A stretch of 48,593 nucleotides of DNA, taken from Nitrospirota bacterium (lineage in GTDB: Bacteria > Nitrospirota > Thermodesulfovibrionia > Thermodesulfovibrionales > Dissulfurispiraceae). Every line of letters starts with the position of its first letter. Position 1 is the first letter of the stretch. The stretch spans positions 1-48,593 of the forward strand of contig JADFXU010000016.1 in NCBI GenBank assembly GCA_015233365.1. The letters are read 5' to 3'. Shown here piece after piece: positions 1 to 7,581 of this stretch. The translations under genes and the position numbers were made by a program. The notes beneath the pieces are model-generated. The model was not told the DNA's origin and did no database searches. It saw only the letters and a program-made list of their open reading frames with translations.

Positions 1-91
1 GCATATAAAACACATAATAACAGCTAGTTAGCTGCTGGCATCGCTTGTGCTCTTATTATCACTGAATCCAGGTTCCATGGAGGAGGAAAGA

Positions 92-583
92 ATGAGGAGA
101 AAGCAGCTTTTATTCGTAACGTATCACGACGAGAACTGTGAAGAGGGGCTCTCTTATGCCGGTGACCTTGCAAAAGTGATGAACAACTGTATTTCCCCGC
201 CGATTATCCTTAAGAGAAAAGTTATGGAGAAAATCGGGGGCATGATGGCAGTCGTCACTTATGCCGAGGCCAATGATTATAAGACAGCCAGGGAGATGAT
301 CAAGGAGGACCTTGAGAAGAAAAACGGGAGCTATGAGGAGCGGCTTGGCCAGCTTGTGGAGAAGTGCAGGCAGTCCGGAGTTCCTGTGGATATCAGCACT
401 GCCGCTACAGATACTGTTTCCGCGATAAAGAATCTCCTCAGGCAAAACACAAGCATCGACATGGTCCTGTTAAGCCCCAGTATTACGAAAGACAATCACA
501 TTACGGTAAGGGATTTGAACAGGCTTGTGAAAACAGCAGCAAGGCCGATTGTCACTATGGCGAAAAACGGTTATGCAGCATAA
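92..583 (+). CDS. Universal-stress-protein-like protein
   Basis: A 163-residue alpha/beta protein. The ATG at 92 is chosen because GGAGGAAAG lies just upstream (82-90); an in-frame ATG at 47 lacks a comparable site. The pattern of a hydrophobic first strand (LLFVTY), alternating helices and strands, and a terminal ARPIVTM strand resembles the UspA fold. The ATP-binding G-x2-G-x9-G signature is not visible, so it may be a non-nucleotide-binding member. It is the first gene of an apparent operon with a TauE permease, a PF09608-like protein and two clear UspA genes. The assignment rests on fold-like pattern and neighbours rather than strong motifs. Confidence 0.55.
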   Translation: MRRKQLLFVTYHDENCEEGLSYAGDLAKVMNNCISPPIILKRKVMEKIGGMMAVVTYAEANDYKTAREMIKEDLEKKNGSYEERLGQLVEKCRQSGVPVDISTAATDTVSAIKNLLRQNTSIDMVLLSPSITKDNHITVRDLNRLVKTAARPIVTMAKNGYAA

Positions 584-609
584 AAAAATATAAGAGGGAG
601 GAATTATTT

Positions 610-1530
610 ATGCATCTTTATTTGCCGGTTGCTTTAACAAGTATCAATGTCCTGGTCCCGGTTGGGCTCGGACTGGCAGTTGGGCTGCTGTCCGGCCTTT
701 TTGGTGTCGGGGGCGGCTTTTTGATGACCCCGCTCCTTATAATGTTCGGAATTCCGTCTACAGTTGCCGCAGCAACGGATTCCAACCAGATTGTAGCAGC
801 ATCGACCTCGGGTACTTACGCCCACTGGAGGGTCGGCAACGTCGATTTCAAGATGGGGCTGTACCTGCTGGCAGGCGGCTTTGCAGGGGGTCTTATAGGC
901 GTTGAGGGAATAAAGATCCTGAGGGCCATGGGAAATGCCGATTTCGTAATAAAAATGACATACGTCCTCATGCTCGGGATAGTGGGCAGCTATATGTTTT
1001 TCGAGAGTATTATGAGCATGAGGAAGAAAAAGGTCCACGAGGCCGAAGAGCAAAGGCAGGAATCGGCATTCGGCAGGTTTCTCAAGTCACTGCCCCTTCA
1101 AACATATTTTGAAAAATCAGGTGTGACGCACTCAGTGCTGATACCGATAATTTTCGGCAGTTTTGTAGGAATACTCGCTGCTGTTATGGGTGTGGGCGGA
1201 GGCTTCCTGATGGTCCCGGTGATGGTATACATTCTCAGAATGCCTATGCACGTTGTTGTCGGGACCAGCCTTTTCCAGATACTTTTTAATTGCATCGAAG
1301 TCACTTTTTTGCAGGCATATACGAATCACACAGTTGACTTTGTTCTTGCGGTGCTTCTGTTGATCGGCTCTACGGTCGGCGCTCAGGTAGGGGCAGTATT
1401 CGGGAGAAAGTTGAAAGCCGAGCAGCTCAAGGTGATACTGGCGGTAATAGTGCTCGTTGTCACAGTTAAAATAGTTTTCGAGCTTACGCTGAGCCCGTCG
1501 TTGCTCTTGGCGCAATCAGGAGGTCACTAG
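610..1530 (+). CDS. TauE/SafE family anion (sulfite/organosulfonate) exporter
   Basis: A 306-residue polytopic membrane protein of the TauE/SafE (formerly DUF81) family. The two halves carry the duplicated family motif: GLFGVGGGFLMTPLL near the N-terminus and AVMGVGGGFLMVPVM in the second half. A hydrophilic, charged loop (about residues 135-170) separates them. The start at 610 is preceded by GAGGGAGG at 594-601; the open frame extends further upstream but that part overlaps the previous gene and is not protein-like. Family members export sulfite, sulfoacetate or other small anions. The next gene encodes a protein type often found with TauE, and a sulfite dehydrogenase remnant lies 4 kb downstream, so sulfite is a reasonable but unproven substrate. 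Confidence 0.88.
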   Translation: MHLYLPVALTSINVLVPVGLGLAVGLLSGLFGVGGGFLMTPLLIMFGIPSTVAAATDSNQIVAASTSGTYAHWRVGNVDFKMGLYLLAGGFAGGLIGVEGIKILRAMGNADFVIKMTYVLMLGIVGSYMFFESIMSMRKKKVHEAEEQRQESAFGRFLKSLPLQTYFEKSGVTHSVLIPIIFGSFVGILAAVMGVGGGFLMVPVMVYILRMPMHVVVGTSLFQILFNCIEVTFLQAYTNHTVDFVLAVLLLIGSTVGAQVGAVFGRKLKAEQLKVILAVIVLVVTVKIVFELTLSPSLLLAQSGGH

Positions 1531-1532
1531 AA

Positions 1533-2306
1533 ATGAGACTGAAAACGGTATTGATTATAGCGTGCGCGGTTTTTGTCCTCGTCTTGAACGGCGCGGCGTC
1601 CGCGAAACTGACTGCCACGGCAAACCACGATCACATCAAGATCGATTTCTTCTACCACGGCAGCAGCGTGAGTGTCAGGGGCGTGTCGGACCCCGGCAGC
1701 GATCTGATCATTAAAATTGCCTCTGCCGATGGCCATCAGGCCCTCAGGCAAAAGGGAAAAGTGGCGGGGCTGTTGTGGATGAATGTCGGAGAATTGAAAT
1801 TTGAACATGTTCCGTCTATGTATTCACTCCACTGTTCAAAGAAAATCACTGACATCCTTGACCCCGGTGAAATGGAAAAATACGCCATCGGCTACGAGGC
1901 TATGGACAAAAAAGCGACCATACAGCCCGTTGCGAACGATAGTGAGAAAACAAAATGGTTCAATGAATTTGTAAAGTTCAAAGAGGATTCCAAACTTTAT
2001 TCGGAGACAACCGGCGACATATTGCTTACCGCCAACGGACAAGAACAGGACTATTATGTTCTGACTCCATGGCCTTACCAGGCGATGCCGGGCGATTATA
2101 CTGTCACCGTTTACGCTGTCAGGGACAAAAAGGTAGTTGAAAAAGCGGAATCCAGGGTTTTCGTGGAGCAGGTCGGCCTTGTTAAGTCGTTTGCCACCAT
2201 GGCAAAGAACAGCTCAGTTTTATATGGCACTATTTCGATAGTCGTCGCGCTCGTGGCGGGCTTTGGCGTGGGTCTGATATTCCGGAAAGGTGGAGGTGCC
2301 CATTAA
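1533..2306 (+). CDS. TIGR02186/PF09608-like membrane-anchored protein
   Basis: A 257-residue protein with an N-terminal signal peptide (residues 1-24, ending near ASA), a large beta-rich extracytoplasmic domain and one C-terminal transmembrane segment (about 228-250, LYGTISIVVALVAGFGVGLIF). The order and the domain's start (DHIKIDFFYHGSSVSVRG) fit the uncharacterised Alph_Pro_TM family (PF09608/TIGR02186), commonly encoded next to TauE-type exporters. It begins 2 nt after the exporter stop codon, so the two are almost certainly co-translated. The function is unknown; a periplasmic accessory role for the exporter is inferred from context. The family call is from memory of sequence style and synteny. 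Confidence 0.72.
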   Translation: MRLKTVLIIACAVFVLVLNGAASAKLTATANHDHIKIDFFYHGSSVSVRGVSDPGSDLIIKIASADGHQALRQKGKVAGLLWMNVGELKFEHVPSMYSLHCSKKITDILDPGEMEKYAIGYEAMDKKATIQPVANDSEKTKWFNEFVKFKEDSKLYSETTGDILLTANGQEQDYYVLTPWPYQAMPGDYTVTVYAVRDKKVVEKAESRVFVEQVGLVKSFATMAKNSSVLYGTISIVVALVAGFGVGLIFRKGGGAH

Positions 2307-3245
2307 ATGTATAGGAAAGATGCGTGTTCTCCCGGAAGTTTTACATCAGAATTCAATATGGATATTGCAACGGAAAAGGATACCGGAATGTATCAGAACA
2401 TAGTTGTAGGGTTTGATGGTTCGGGGTACAGCAAATCAGCCCTAATGGAGGTTTCCAACCGGATAAAGCGGCACGGTGGAAATATCGCGCTTGTACACGC
2501 GGTATTTTTCGACGAGGAGGAGTTCGGCACTATTCCCGAACAGCTCGAAAAACGGATGGATTTCGGCAGGAAGCTGTGCTCTCAGGCCAAAGAGGATCTT
2601 TTATCCGCGCTCGGCATCAGCCTTGAGTCAATAATCTGTGAAGGCGACCCGCCTGATACCATAATAGAGGTCGCGCAGGAGAAGAAGGCTGACCTTATCG
2701 CCATAGGAACTCATGGCAGGAGAGGCCTGAAAAAGCTTCTCATGGGGAGCGTGACATCCGGGGTCATTGCCAATGCGCCTTGCGACGTGCTTGTTGTGAA
2801 GAAATCCTGCTCCGAGTGCGACGGGTCATACAAGTCGATTCTGGTTCCCTTTGATGGCTCTGAATCCGGCAAAAAGGCGCTCCTGCAGGCCTGCCGCATG
2901 GCCCGTATTGACGGCAGCAGTGTGAAGGTGCTGTACGTAATCCCGCGCTACGAAGAGATGATAGGGTTCCTGATGACCAGTTCCATGAAAAGCAGCCTGA
3001 TGAAAGAGGCGGAGAAGATTACCGCCGCAGCCGGCGATCTGGCATTGGCAAACGGGGTAAGTGTAAGGACGTTGATCGCGGACGGCGACATCGGCAGCAA
3101 GATCGCAGAGACTGCAGACAGTGAGAAAAATGATTTGATTGTTATGGGCAGCTATGGCTGGAGCGGTGTGAACAAAGCAATTATAGGGGGCAACACTGAA
3201 CGCGTAATAATGTATGCCAACTGTCCAATACTCGTGGTGAGGTGA
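2307..3245 (+). CDS. Tandem-domain universal stress protein (UspA)
   Basis: 312 residues with two UspA domains. Domain 1 starts at about residue 28 (MYQNIVVGFDGS) and ends with GTHGRRGLKKLLMGSVTSGV; domain 2 (YKSILVPFDGS) ends with GSYGWSGVNKAIIGGNTERV. Both fit the G-x2-G-x9-G-(S/T) nucleotide-binding signature, so ATP binding is expected. The first ATG directly follows the previous stop codon with GGAGGT at 2292-2297. A second ATG at 2388 has its own AAGGA and lies exactly where the fold begins, so the true protein may be 285 residues. Proteins of this kind act in the cytoplasm in starvation and redox stress responses; the specific target is not evident. Confidence 0.9.
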   Translation: MYRKDACSPGSFTSEFNMDIATEKDTGMYQNIVVGFDGSGYSKSALMEVSNRIKRHGGNIALVHAVFFDEEEFGTIPEQLEKRMDFGRKLCSQAKEDLLSALGISLESIICEGDPPDTIIEVAQEKKADLIAIGTHGRRGLKKLLMGSVTSGVIANAPCDVLVVKKSCSECDGSYKSILVPFDGSESGKKALLQACRMARIDGSSVKVLYVIPRYEEMIGFLMTSSMKSSLMKEAEKITAAAGDLALANGVSVRTLIADGDIGSKIAETADSEKNDLIVMGSYGWSGVNKAIIGGNTERVIMYANCPILVVR

Positions 3246-3249
3246 CAAG

Positions 3250-3672
3250 ATGAAGGGATACAGGAAAGTGCTTATAGCGGTTAATGGTTCCGGGGAAGTC
3301 CTGGAAGAAGGTTTGAAACTTGCCCAGGATGAGAAGTGCTGGGTGACAGTAGTTAAGGTTGTACCACCTAATGAGGGCGATATCAATCTCGTAGGCATAA
3401 AGAATATCGGTACGGTCCTGGACAGCGGCGCATCGAAGAGTATCGCTGAAATAAAGAGTACTGCAAAGGCGGAAGGCGCACTCGTAAAAACAAGAGTTGA
3501 GGAAGGCGATGTTTACAGGAAGATTGTGGAAGTTGCTGATGAAGAACGGTGCGATCTTATCATAATGGGAGCGCAAAAGGTGAAGAGGGGACTTAAACGG
3601 CTTTTCGGCGTCAATATTGTCGAGAAGGTGATAGAGAGCGCACACTGCCCGGTCCTGGTTGTGGGGGCATAA
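3250..3672 (+). CDS. Single-domain universal stress protein
   Basis: A 140-residue UspA-fold protein starting 4 nt after the tandem UspA gene, so it is part of the same operon. It has the opening strand YRKVLIAVNGS and the closing CPVLVVGA strand. The nucleotide loop is degenerate: GAQKVKRGLKRLFGVNIVEKV replaces the usual G-x2-G-x9-G-S/T arrangement, so ATP binding is doubtful. It closes a five-gene stress/export operon; a hairpin without a T tract follows at 3695-3725. Confidence 0.87.
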   Translation: MKGYRKVLIAVNGSGEVLEEGLKLAQDEKCWVTVVKVVPPNEGDINLVGIKNIGTVLDSGASKSIAEIKSTAKAEGALVKTRVEEGDVYRKIVEVADEERCDLIIMGAQKVKRGLKRLFGVNIVEKVIESAHCPVLVVGA

Positions 3673-3694
3673 GAATATTAGGTTCATGAGGAAC

Positions 3695-3725
3695 AGCTGG
3701 GGCGGGACGGTGCTTCGCCCCAGCT
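3695..3725 (+). terminator. Hairpin after the stress operon
   Basis: A perfect 10-bp inverted repeat, AGCTGGGGCG (3695-3704) and CGCCCCAGCT (3716-3725), with an 11-nt loop, starts 22 nt after the last UspA stop codon. No run of T follows, so it may be a 3' stabilising structure rather than an intrinsic terminator. Confidence 0.45.
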
Positions 3726-3839
3726 CCAGTACACCCGTGCTATCTCGCCGATAAACAACCTCCCCCTGCCTATTAATCTTTCATAACTAGAAATCCCCAT
3801 TCTTGTTCTGTCGTGTTTTTTTATTTGCTTATCCCTGAT

Positions 3840-3855
3840 TTTGACCTAAGTCAAT
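3840..3855 (+). promoter_or_regulatory. HcpR/FNR-type operator upstream of hcp
   Basis: TTGAC-CTAA-GTCAA (3841-3854), flanked by T on both sides, is a perfect palindrome. It matches the wTTGACnnnnGTCAAw consensus described for HcpR, a CRP/FNR-family regulator of hybrid cluster protein genes, and is close to FNR boxes. A -10-like TAAACT lies at 3877-3882; this puts the box centre about 41.5 bp upstream of the expected start site near 3889, the classic class II activator geometry. The hcp start codon is 83 nt downstream. Confidence 0.8.
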
Positions 3856-3880
3856 GTCATAACTTTCCTGCAACGATAAA

Positions 3881-3896
3881 CTTAAAACAGTTTAAG
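3881..3896 (+). promoter_or_regulatory. Second palindrome at the hcp start site
   Basis: CTTAAA-ACAG-TTTAAG is a perfect 6+4+6 inverted repeat overlapping the transcription start predicted from the HcpR box position. It could be a repressor site or a coincidental A/T-rich palindrome. No known regulator is assigned. Confidence 0.35.
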
Positions 3897-3937
3897 CAAT
3901 TATTGGCTTTGGCCAGATAATATTAGAGGAGGATACT

Positions 3938-5566
3938 ATGTTTTGTTATCAGTGTGAACAGGCGTCGAAGGGGAAGGGATGTTCGTCTGTTAGTGTTTGC
4001 GGAAAGGAGCCTGCTGTAGCGGCGCTCCAGGATTTGCTGGTGTATTCGCTGCAGGGGATAGGGTTATACGCAACAGAGGCAAGGAAAATGGGGGTAAGTG
4101 ACAGCGAAATAAATGAATTTACTGTCAAAGCGCTTTTCTCCACTCTGACCAATGTTAATTTCAATGCCGAAAGCTTTGTAGCTCTTATAAAGAAGAGTGT
4201 GGAACTGAGGGAACAGCTGAAACAAAGGATTGCTGCTGCGGGAGGTAATATCGTATTTTCACAGGGTCCGGCTGTTTTCAGGCCGGAATCAACTCTTGAA
4301 GGCCTGGTGCGGCAGGGCGAAAAGTCCGGTCTTAAGTCTGACGCTTCCATTGACCCTGATATTCTTTCTTTGCAGCATACAGTGTTATTCGGAATAAAGG
4401 GTGTGGCAGCATATGCGGACCATGCAAAGATATTGGGAAAGAGTGATGAATCGGTTTATGCCTTTATTCATGAAGCCCTTGCATCAATGACAAATAAAAC
4501 CCTCGGTCTTACTGACTGGGTCGGAATGGCACTTAAATGCGGTGAGATAAATCTTAAAGCAATGGAACTGCTTGACGCTGCCAATACCGGCACATACGGC
4601 AGTCCTGTTCCGACCAAAGTCCCTCTCGGAGCAAGAAAAGGGCATGCGGTCCTGGTTTCAGGCCATGACCTCAGGGACCTGGAAGGGGTGCTCAAACAGA
4701 GTGCCGGAAAGGGCATCAATGTCTACACGCATGGCGAGATGCTTCCCACTCATGCCTATCCTGAGTTGAAGAAGTACCCTCACTTTTACGGCCACTACGG
4801 GACGGCATGGCAGAACCAGCACAAGGAATTCGCGAACTTTCCCGGCGCAATACTTATGACGACCAATTGCCTGCAGGAGCCGAAGGGTTCTTATAAGGAC
4901 AATATTTTCACGACCGGCCTTGTGGGCTGGCCCGGTGTCCCTCACATCACAGACAATAATTTCGCTCCGGTGATACAGCGTGCCCTTGCTTTGCCGGGAT
5001 TTGTTGAAGATGAGGATGGTAAGTCAGTTATGACAGGGTTCGCCAGAGACGCGGTAATGGGTGTTGCGGGCACAGTCATTGAAGCGGTGAAAAGCAAGAA
5101 AATACGCCACTTCTTCCTCGTTGCCGGGTGCGATGGAGCAAAACCCGGACGGAACTACTATACCGAATTTGTGGAAAAGGTGCCGAAAGATTGTATAGTT
5201 CTGACTCTCGCCTGCGGCAAATTCCGCTTTTTCGACAAAGAGCTTGGCGATATCGGAGGCATCCCGAGGCTTCTCGACATAGGACAGTGCAACGACGCGT
5301 ATTCGGCAATCCAGATCGCTGTGGCGCTTTCCAAGGCCTTTAACGTCGGCGTGAATGACCTGCCCCTGTCACTTGTGCTTTCCTGGTATGAGCAGAAGGC
5401 CGTGGCGATCCTTCTCACACTTCTGTATCTTGGAATAAAGAACATCCGTATCGGCCCGTCACTGCCGGCGTTTCTCACGCCTAATGTGCTCGCCGTCCTG
5501 GTAAAGAACTTTAATCTGATGCCCATCACAACCCCTGACGCCGACCTGAAGGCGATCCTCGGGTAA
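3938..5566 (+). CDS. hcp: Hybrid cluster protein / hydroxylamine reductase
   Basis: A 542-residue full-length hybrid cluster protein. Cysteines 3, 6, 15 and 21 form C-x2-C-x8-C-x5-C, the class I arrangement of anaerobes, binding the N-terminal Fe-S cluster. Hybrid-cluster ligand regions follow: GCDGAKPGRNYY, TLACGKFRFFD and IGQCNDAYSA. The enzyme reduces hydroxylamine to ammonia in vitro and is widely thought to detoxify nitric oxide (NO reductase/nitrosative stress). The gene stands alone, 265 nt after the stress operon, with a good RBS (AGAGGAGG, 3926-3933) and the HcpR-type operator upstream, so induction under nitrosative or anaerobic conditions is expected. No hcr-type reductase gene is adjacent. 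Confidence 0.97.
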   Translation: MFCYQCEQASKGKGCSSVSVCGKEPAVAALQDLLVYSLQGIGLYATEARKMGVSDSEINEFTVKALFSTLTNVNFNAESFVALIKKSVELREQLKQRIAAAGGNIVFSQGPAVFRPESTLEGLVRQGEKSGLKSDASIDPDILSLQHTVLFGIKGVAAYADHAKILGKSDESVYAFIHEALASMTNKTLGLTDWVGMALKCGEINLKAMELLDAANTGTYGSPVPTKVPLGARKGHAVLVSGHDLRDLEGVLKQSAGKGINVYTHGEMLPTHAYPELKKYPHFYGHYGTAWQNQHKEFANFPGAILMTTNCLQEPKGSYKDNIFTTGLVGWPGVPHITDNNFAPVIQRALALPGFVEDEDGKSVMTGFARDAVMGVAGTVIEAVKSKKIRHFFLVAGCDGAKPGRNYYTEFVEKVPKDCIVLTLACGKFRFFDKELGDIGGIPRLLDIGQCNDAYSAIQIAVALSKAFNVGVNDLPLSLVLSWYEQKAVAILLTLLYLGIKNIRIGPSLPAFLTPNVLAVLVKNFNLMPITTPDADLKAILG

Positions 5567-5578
5567 AATAGCAAGAGA

Positions 5579-5606
5579 GGAGGCGGATTCATTGGAATCC
5601 GCCTCC
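5579..5606 (+). terminator. Strong hairpin after hcp
   Basis: A perfect 12-bp stem, GGAGGCGGATTC and GAATCCGCCTCC, with a 4-nt ATTG loop, begins 12 nt after the hcp stop codon. The stem is very stable but no T tract follows, so it is a likely transcript end or RNA-protecting hairpin. Confidence 0.55.
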
Positions 5607-5704
5607 GCCCCCTGTAATTGAATTCTTCCGGAGCATTCTTTATCATTGAAGTAGTGGCGGCTGTTTGACATTATTTATATTTCCGGAAGGATAAGGAGGC
5701 GTCA

Positions 5705-6002
5705 ATGGAGATGAAGCGGTTTACACGAAGAGATTTCCTGAAGACAGCGGGTGCGGCAGCAGCAGTTGTCGCTCTCGGCAATGTGCCGGCAGACTTGTTT
5801 GCATCACGTCCGAGAATGGCGAAGTTTCCTTGAAGACTATTCCTGTCAACGAGATGCCTGTCAGATCACTCATTATTGACCCCGCGCCCAGTGGACTGGT
5901 ACTGTCAACAAGATGATAAAGGTTTTCGGCGCGCCCATAAACGAGGAGGACGCAAGGAATATTATAAACTACCTGTCGATGCAGTACGGAACAGGAAAAT
6001 AG
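5705..6002 (+). pseudogene. Remnant of sulfite dehydrogenase (SorA-SorB-like) locus
   Basis: Three short pieces in three reading frames. Piece 1 (5705-5834, after a perfect AAGGAGG) is a 42-codon frame starting with a Tat leader, KRFTRRDFLKTAG, and ending in a stop. Piece 2 (about 5803-5883, another frame) reads ITSENGEVSLKTIPVNEMPV then RSLIIDP, like an internal stretch of SorA-type molybdopterin sulfite oxidases. Piece 3 (5892-6002, third frame) reads WTGTVNKMIKVFGAPI then NEEDARNIINYL, like the C-terminus of the SorB cytochrome c partner. No Moco-binding cysteine region and no CxxCH haem motif remain. I infer that large internal deletions removed most of a sorAB-type operon. The Tat peptide may still be translated but would have no function. 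Confidence 0.7.
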
Positions 6003-6012
6003 AGAGAGGATT

Positions 6013-7452
6013 ATGCAAATGAAGCGTTGGATTGGAATAATTATAACAGGCATTCTGCTGGTTTCCATCGGCATGGTCATAGGCACAAAAATGAAGCATG
6101 TGGACCTGCAAAGTCCTCCGGGCAGTGTCATAGGTTTTCCTAGATCCTTTGCTGACGTTGCGGCAAAGGTCACTCCCGCGGTTGTAAATATAAGCACAAC
6201 TTCAACTGTCAGGGTGCCCGGCAATCCATTCAGGCATTTTTTCGGGCGGGATGAAGAGGGACCGTTCGGAGATTTCTTCAGGAAATTCTATGGCGATATT
6301 CCTGACCGGGAGATGAAACAGCAGAGCCTCGGTTCCGGTTTTGTTGTCGATAAAGATGGCTATATAATTACCAATAATCATGTTGTGGAGGGTGCTGATA
6401 CAATTAAAGTGAAGTTCTCCGACGGGAGGGAATTCAAGGCCAAGGTGATCGGCAGAGACAGGAAAACGGACCTTGCCCTTATAAAGATATCGGCTTTCTT
6501 CAAGGATATGCCTACGCTCGAACTGGGAGATCCGGATCAAATGAGAGTGGGAGACTGGGTGCTTGCCATAGGCAATCCGTTCGGTCTTGAGCATACTGTA
6601 ACACAGGGGATTATAAGTGCCACCGGCCGCGTGATCGGCGCCGGCCCTTACGATAATTTTATTCAGACCGATGCGCCGATTAACCCGGGCAACAGCGGCG
6701 GGCCGCTGGTGAATCTGAAGGGGGAAGTCATCGGCATCAATACCGCCATTGTGGCCTCGGGGCAGGGCATAGGCTTCGCTATCCCCAGCAATATGGCCAG
6801 AACAATTATTTCTCATTTGAAAAGCAAAGGCAAAGTGGTCCGCGGATGGATAGGTGTTTCCGTACAAAATATATCGCCTGATATGGTCCAGTCGTTCGGA
6901 CTGAAAAATAGCGAAGGAGCGTTGATTGGTGATGTCGTTACAGGAGGTCCAGCCGCGGCCGCAGGCATAAAAAGAGGGGATATAATTACCGAATTTAACG
7001 GCAAGAGCGTAAAGAACATGTCCGATCTTTCGAGGGCTGTTGCGGATACGCAGGTTGGAAAGACAGCCGCCGCAAAAATTATGAGGGCAGGCAAAGAAAT
7101 TGACATTCAGATCACTGTTTCGGAGATGGATGAAGAAAAAGCGGCTTCAGCCATGCGTTCGCCTGCTGCGGCTAATTTGGGAATCAAGGTGGATGACATT
7201 ACCCCAAAATGGAGAAATGAACTGGGCCTCGCGGAGAAAGCAGGAGCGCTTGTTACGAGTGTTGATCCGGGAAGCCCTGCTGAAGTTGCCGGATTACAGG
7301 CGGGTGACATCATAAAAGAGCTGAATAGCCAGGCCATCAATAATGCACGTGACTATTATACTGCTCTCAAAAAGAGCGGGAATGCAAACTTGTTATTGTT
7401 CCTGATCAGGAGGCAGGGACAGACATTCTACTTATCGGTCAAACTGTCCTGA
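6013..7452 (+). CDS. HtrA/Deg-family periplasmic serine protease
   Basis: 479 residues. An N-terminal hydrophobic segment (about 6-24) acts as signal or anchor. The trypsin-like domain carries the triad His123 (TNNHVVEG), Asp153 (KTDLALIKI) and Ser228 (NPGNSGGPL). Two PDZ domains follow (about 275-370 and 385-475). This is the usual DegP/DegQ architecture for degrading or refolding damaged envelope proteins. The start at 6013 has GAGAGAGGA immediately upstream; Met at 6019 is an alternative. The Q-linker seen in some DegP proteins is replaced here by a segment rich in FGRDEEGPFGDF. The gene follows the sulfite dehydrogenase remnant by 10 nt and may now be read from that locus's old promoter. 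Confidence 0.93.
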   Translation: MQMKRWIGIIITGILLVSIGMVIGTKMKHVDLQSPPGSVIGFPRSFADVAAKVTPAVVNISTTSTVRVPGNPFRHFFGRDEEGPFGDFFRKFYGDIPDREMKQQSLGSGFVVDKDGYIITNNHVVEGADTIKVKFSDGREFKAKVIGRDRKTDLALIKISAFFKDMPTLELGDPDQMRVGDWVLAIGNPFGLEHTVTQGIISATGRVIGAGPYDNFIQTDAPINPGNSGGPLVNLKGEVIGINTAIVASGQGIGFAIPSNMARTIISHLKSKGKVVRGWIGVSVQNISPDMVQSFGLKNSEGALIGDVVTGGPAAAAGIKRGDIITEFNGKSVKNMSDLSRAVADTQVGKTAAAKIMRAGKEIDIQITVSEMDEEKAASAMRSPAAANLGIKVDDITPKWRNELGLAEKAGALVTSVDPGSPAEVAGLQAGDIIKELNSQAINNARDYYTALKKSGNANLLLFLIRRQGQTFYLSVKLS

Positions 7453-7484
7453 AACGGCGAAGGTGATGCTTCTGGCGCTGTATC

Positions 7485-7513
7485 TTGACATCGGCTTTGC
7501 AGGGTGCTATTTA
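7485..7513 (+). promoter_or_regulatory. Sigma70-like promoter for the oxidase cluster
   Basis: A perfect TTGACA at 7485-7490 is separated by 17 bp from TATTTA at 7508-7513 (5 of 6 to TATAAT). It lies in the gap after the protease gene and about 70 nt before the metallophosphoesterase start, making it the best candidate to drive the terminal oxidase operon. Confidence 0.6.
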
Positions 7514-7581
7514 TCTATATAGTACCTTTTGAAAACAGGTCCGGATTCCCTTCAAAAAAATCATCGAATATGGAGGATGCC

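Noticed and set aside
364..609. N-terminal extension of the TauE gene
   Set aside because: Overlaps the upstream gene in another frame, is hydrophilic and Cys/His-rich, and a good RBS supports the start at 610.
5665..5694. TTGACA upstream of the sulfite dehydrogenase remnant as an active promoter
   Set aside because: No acceptable -10 at 16-18 bp; the best candidate overlaps the RBS.
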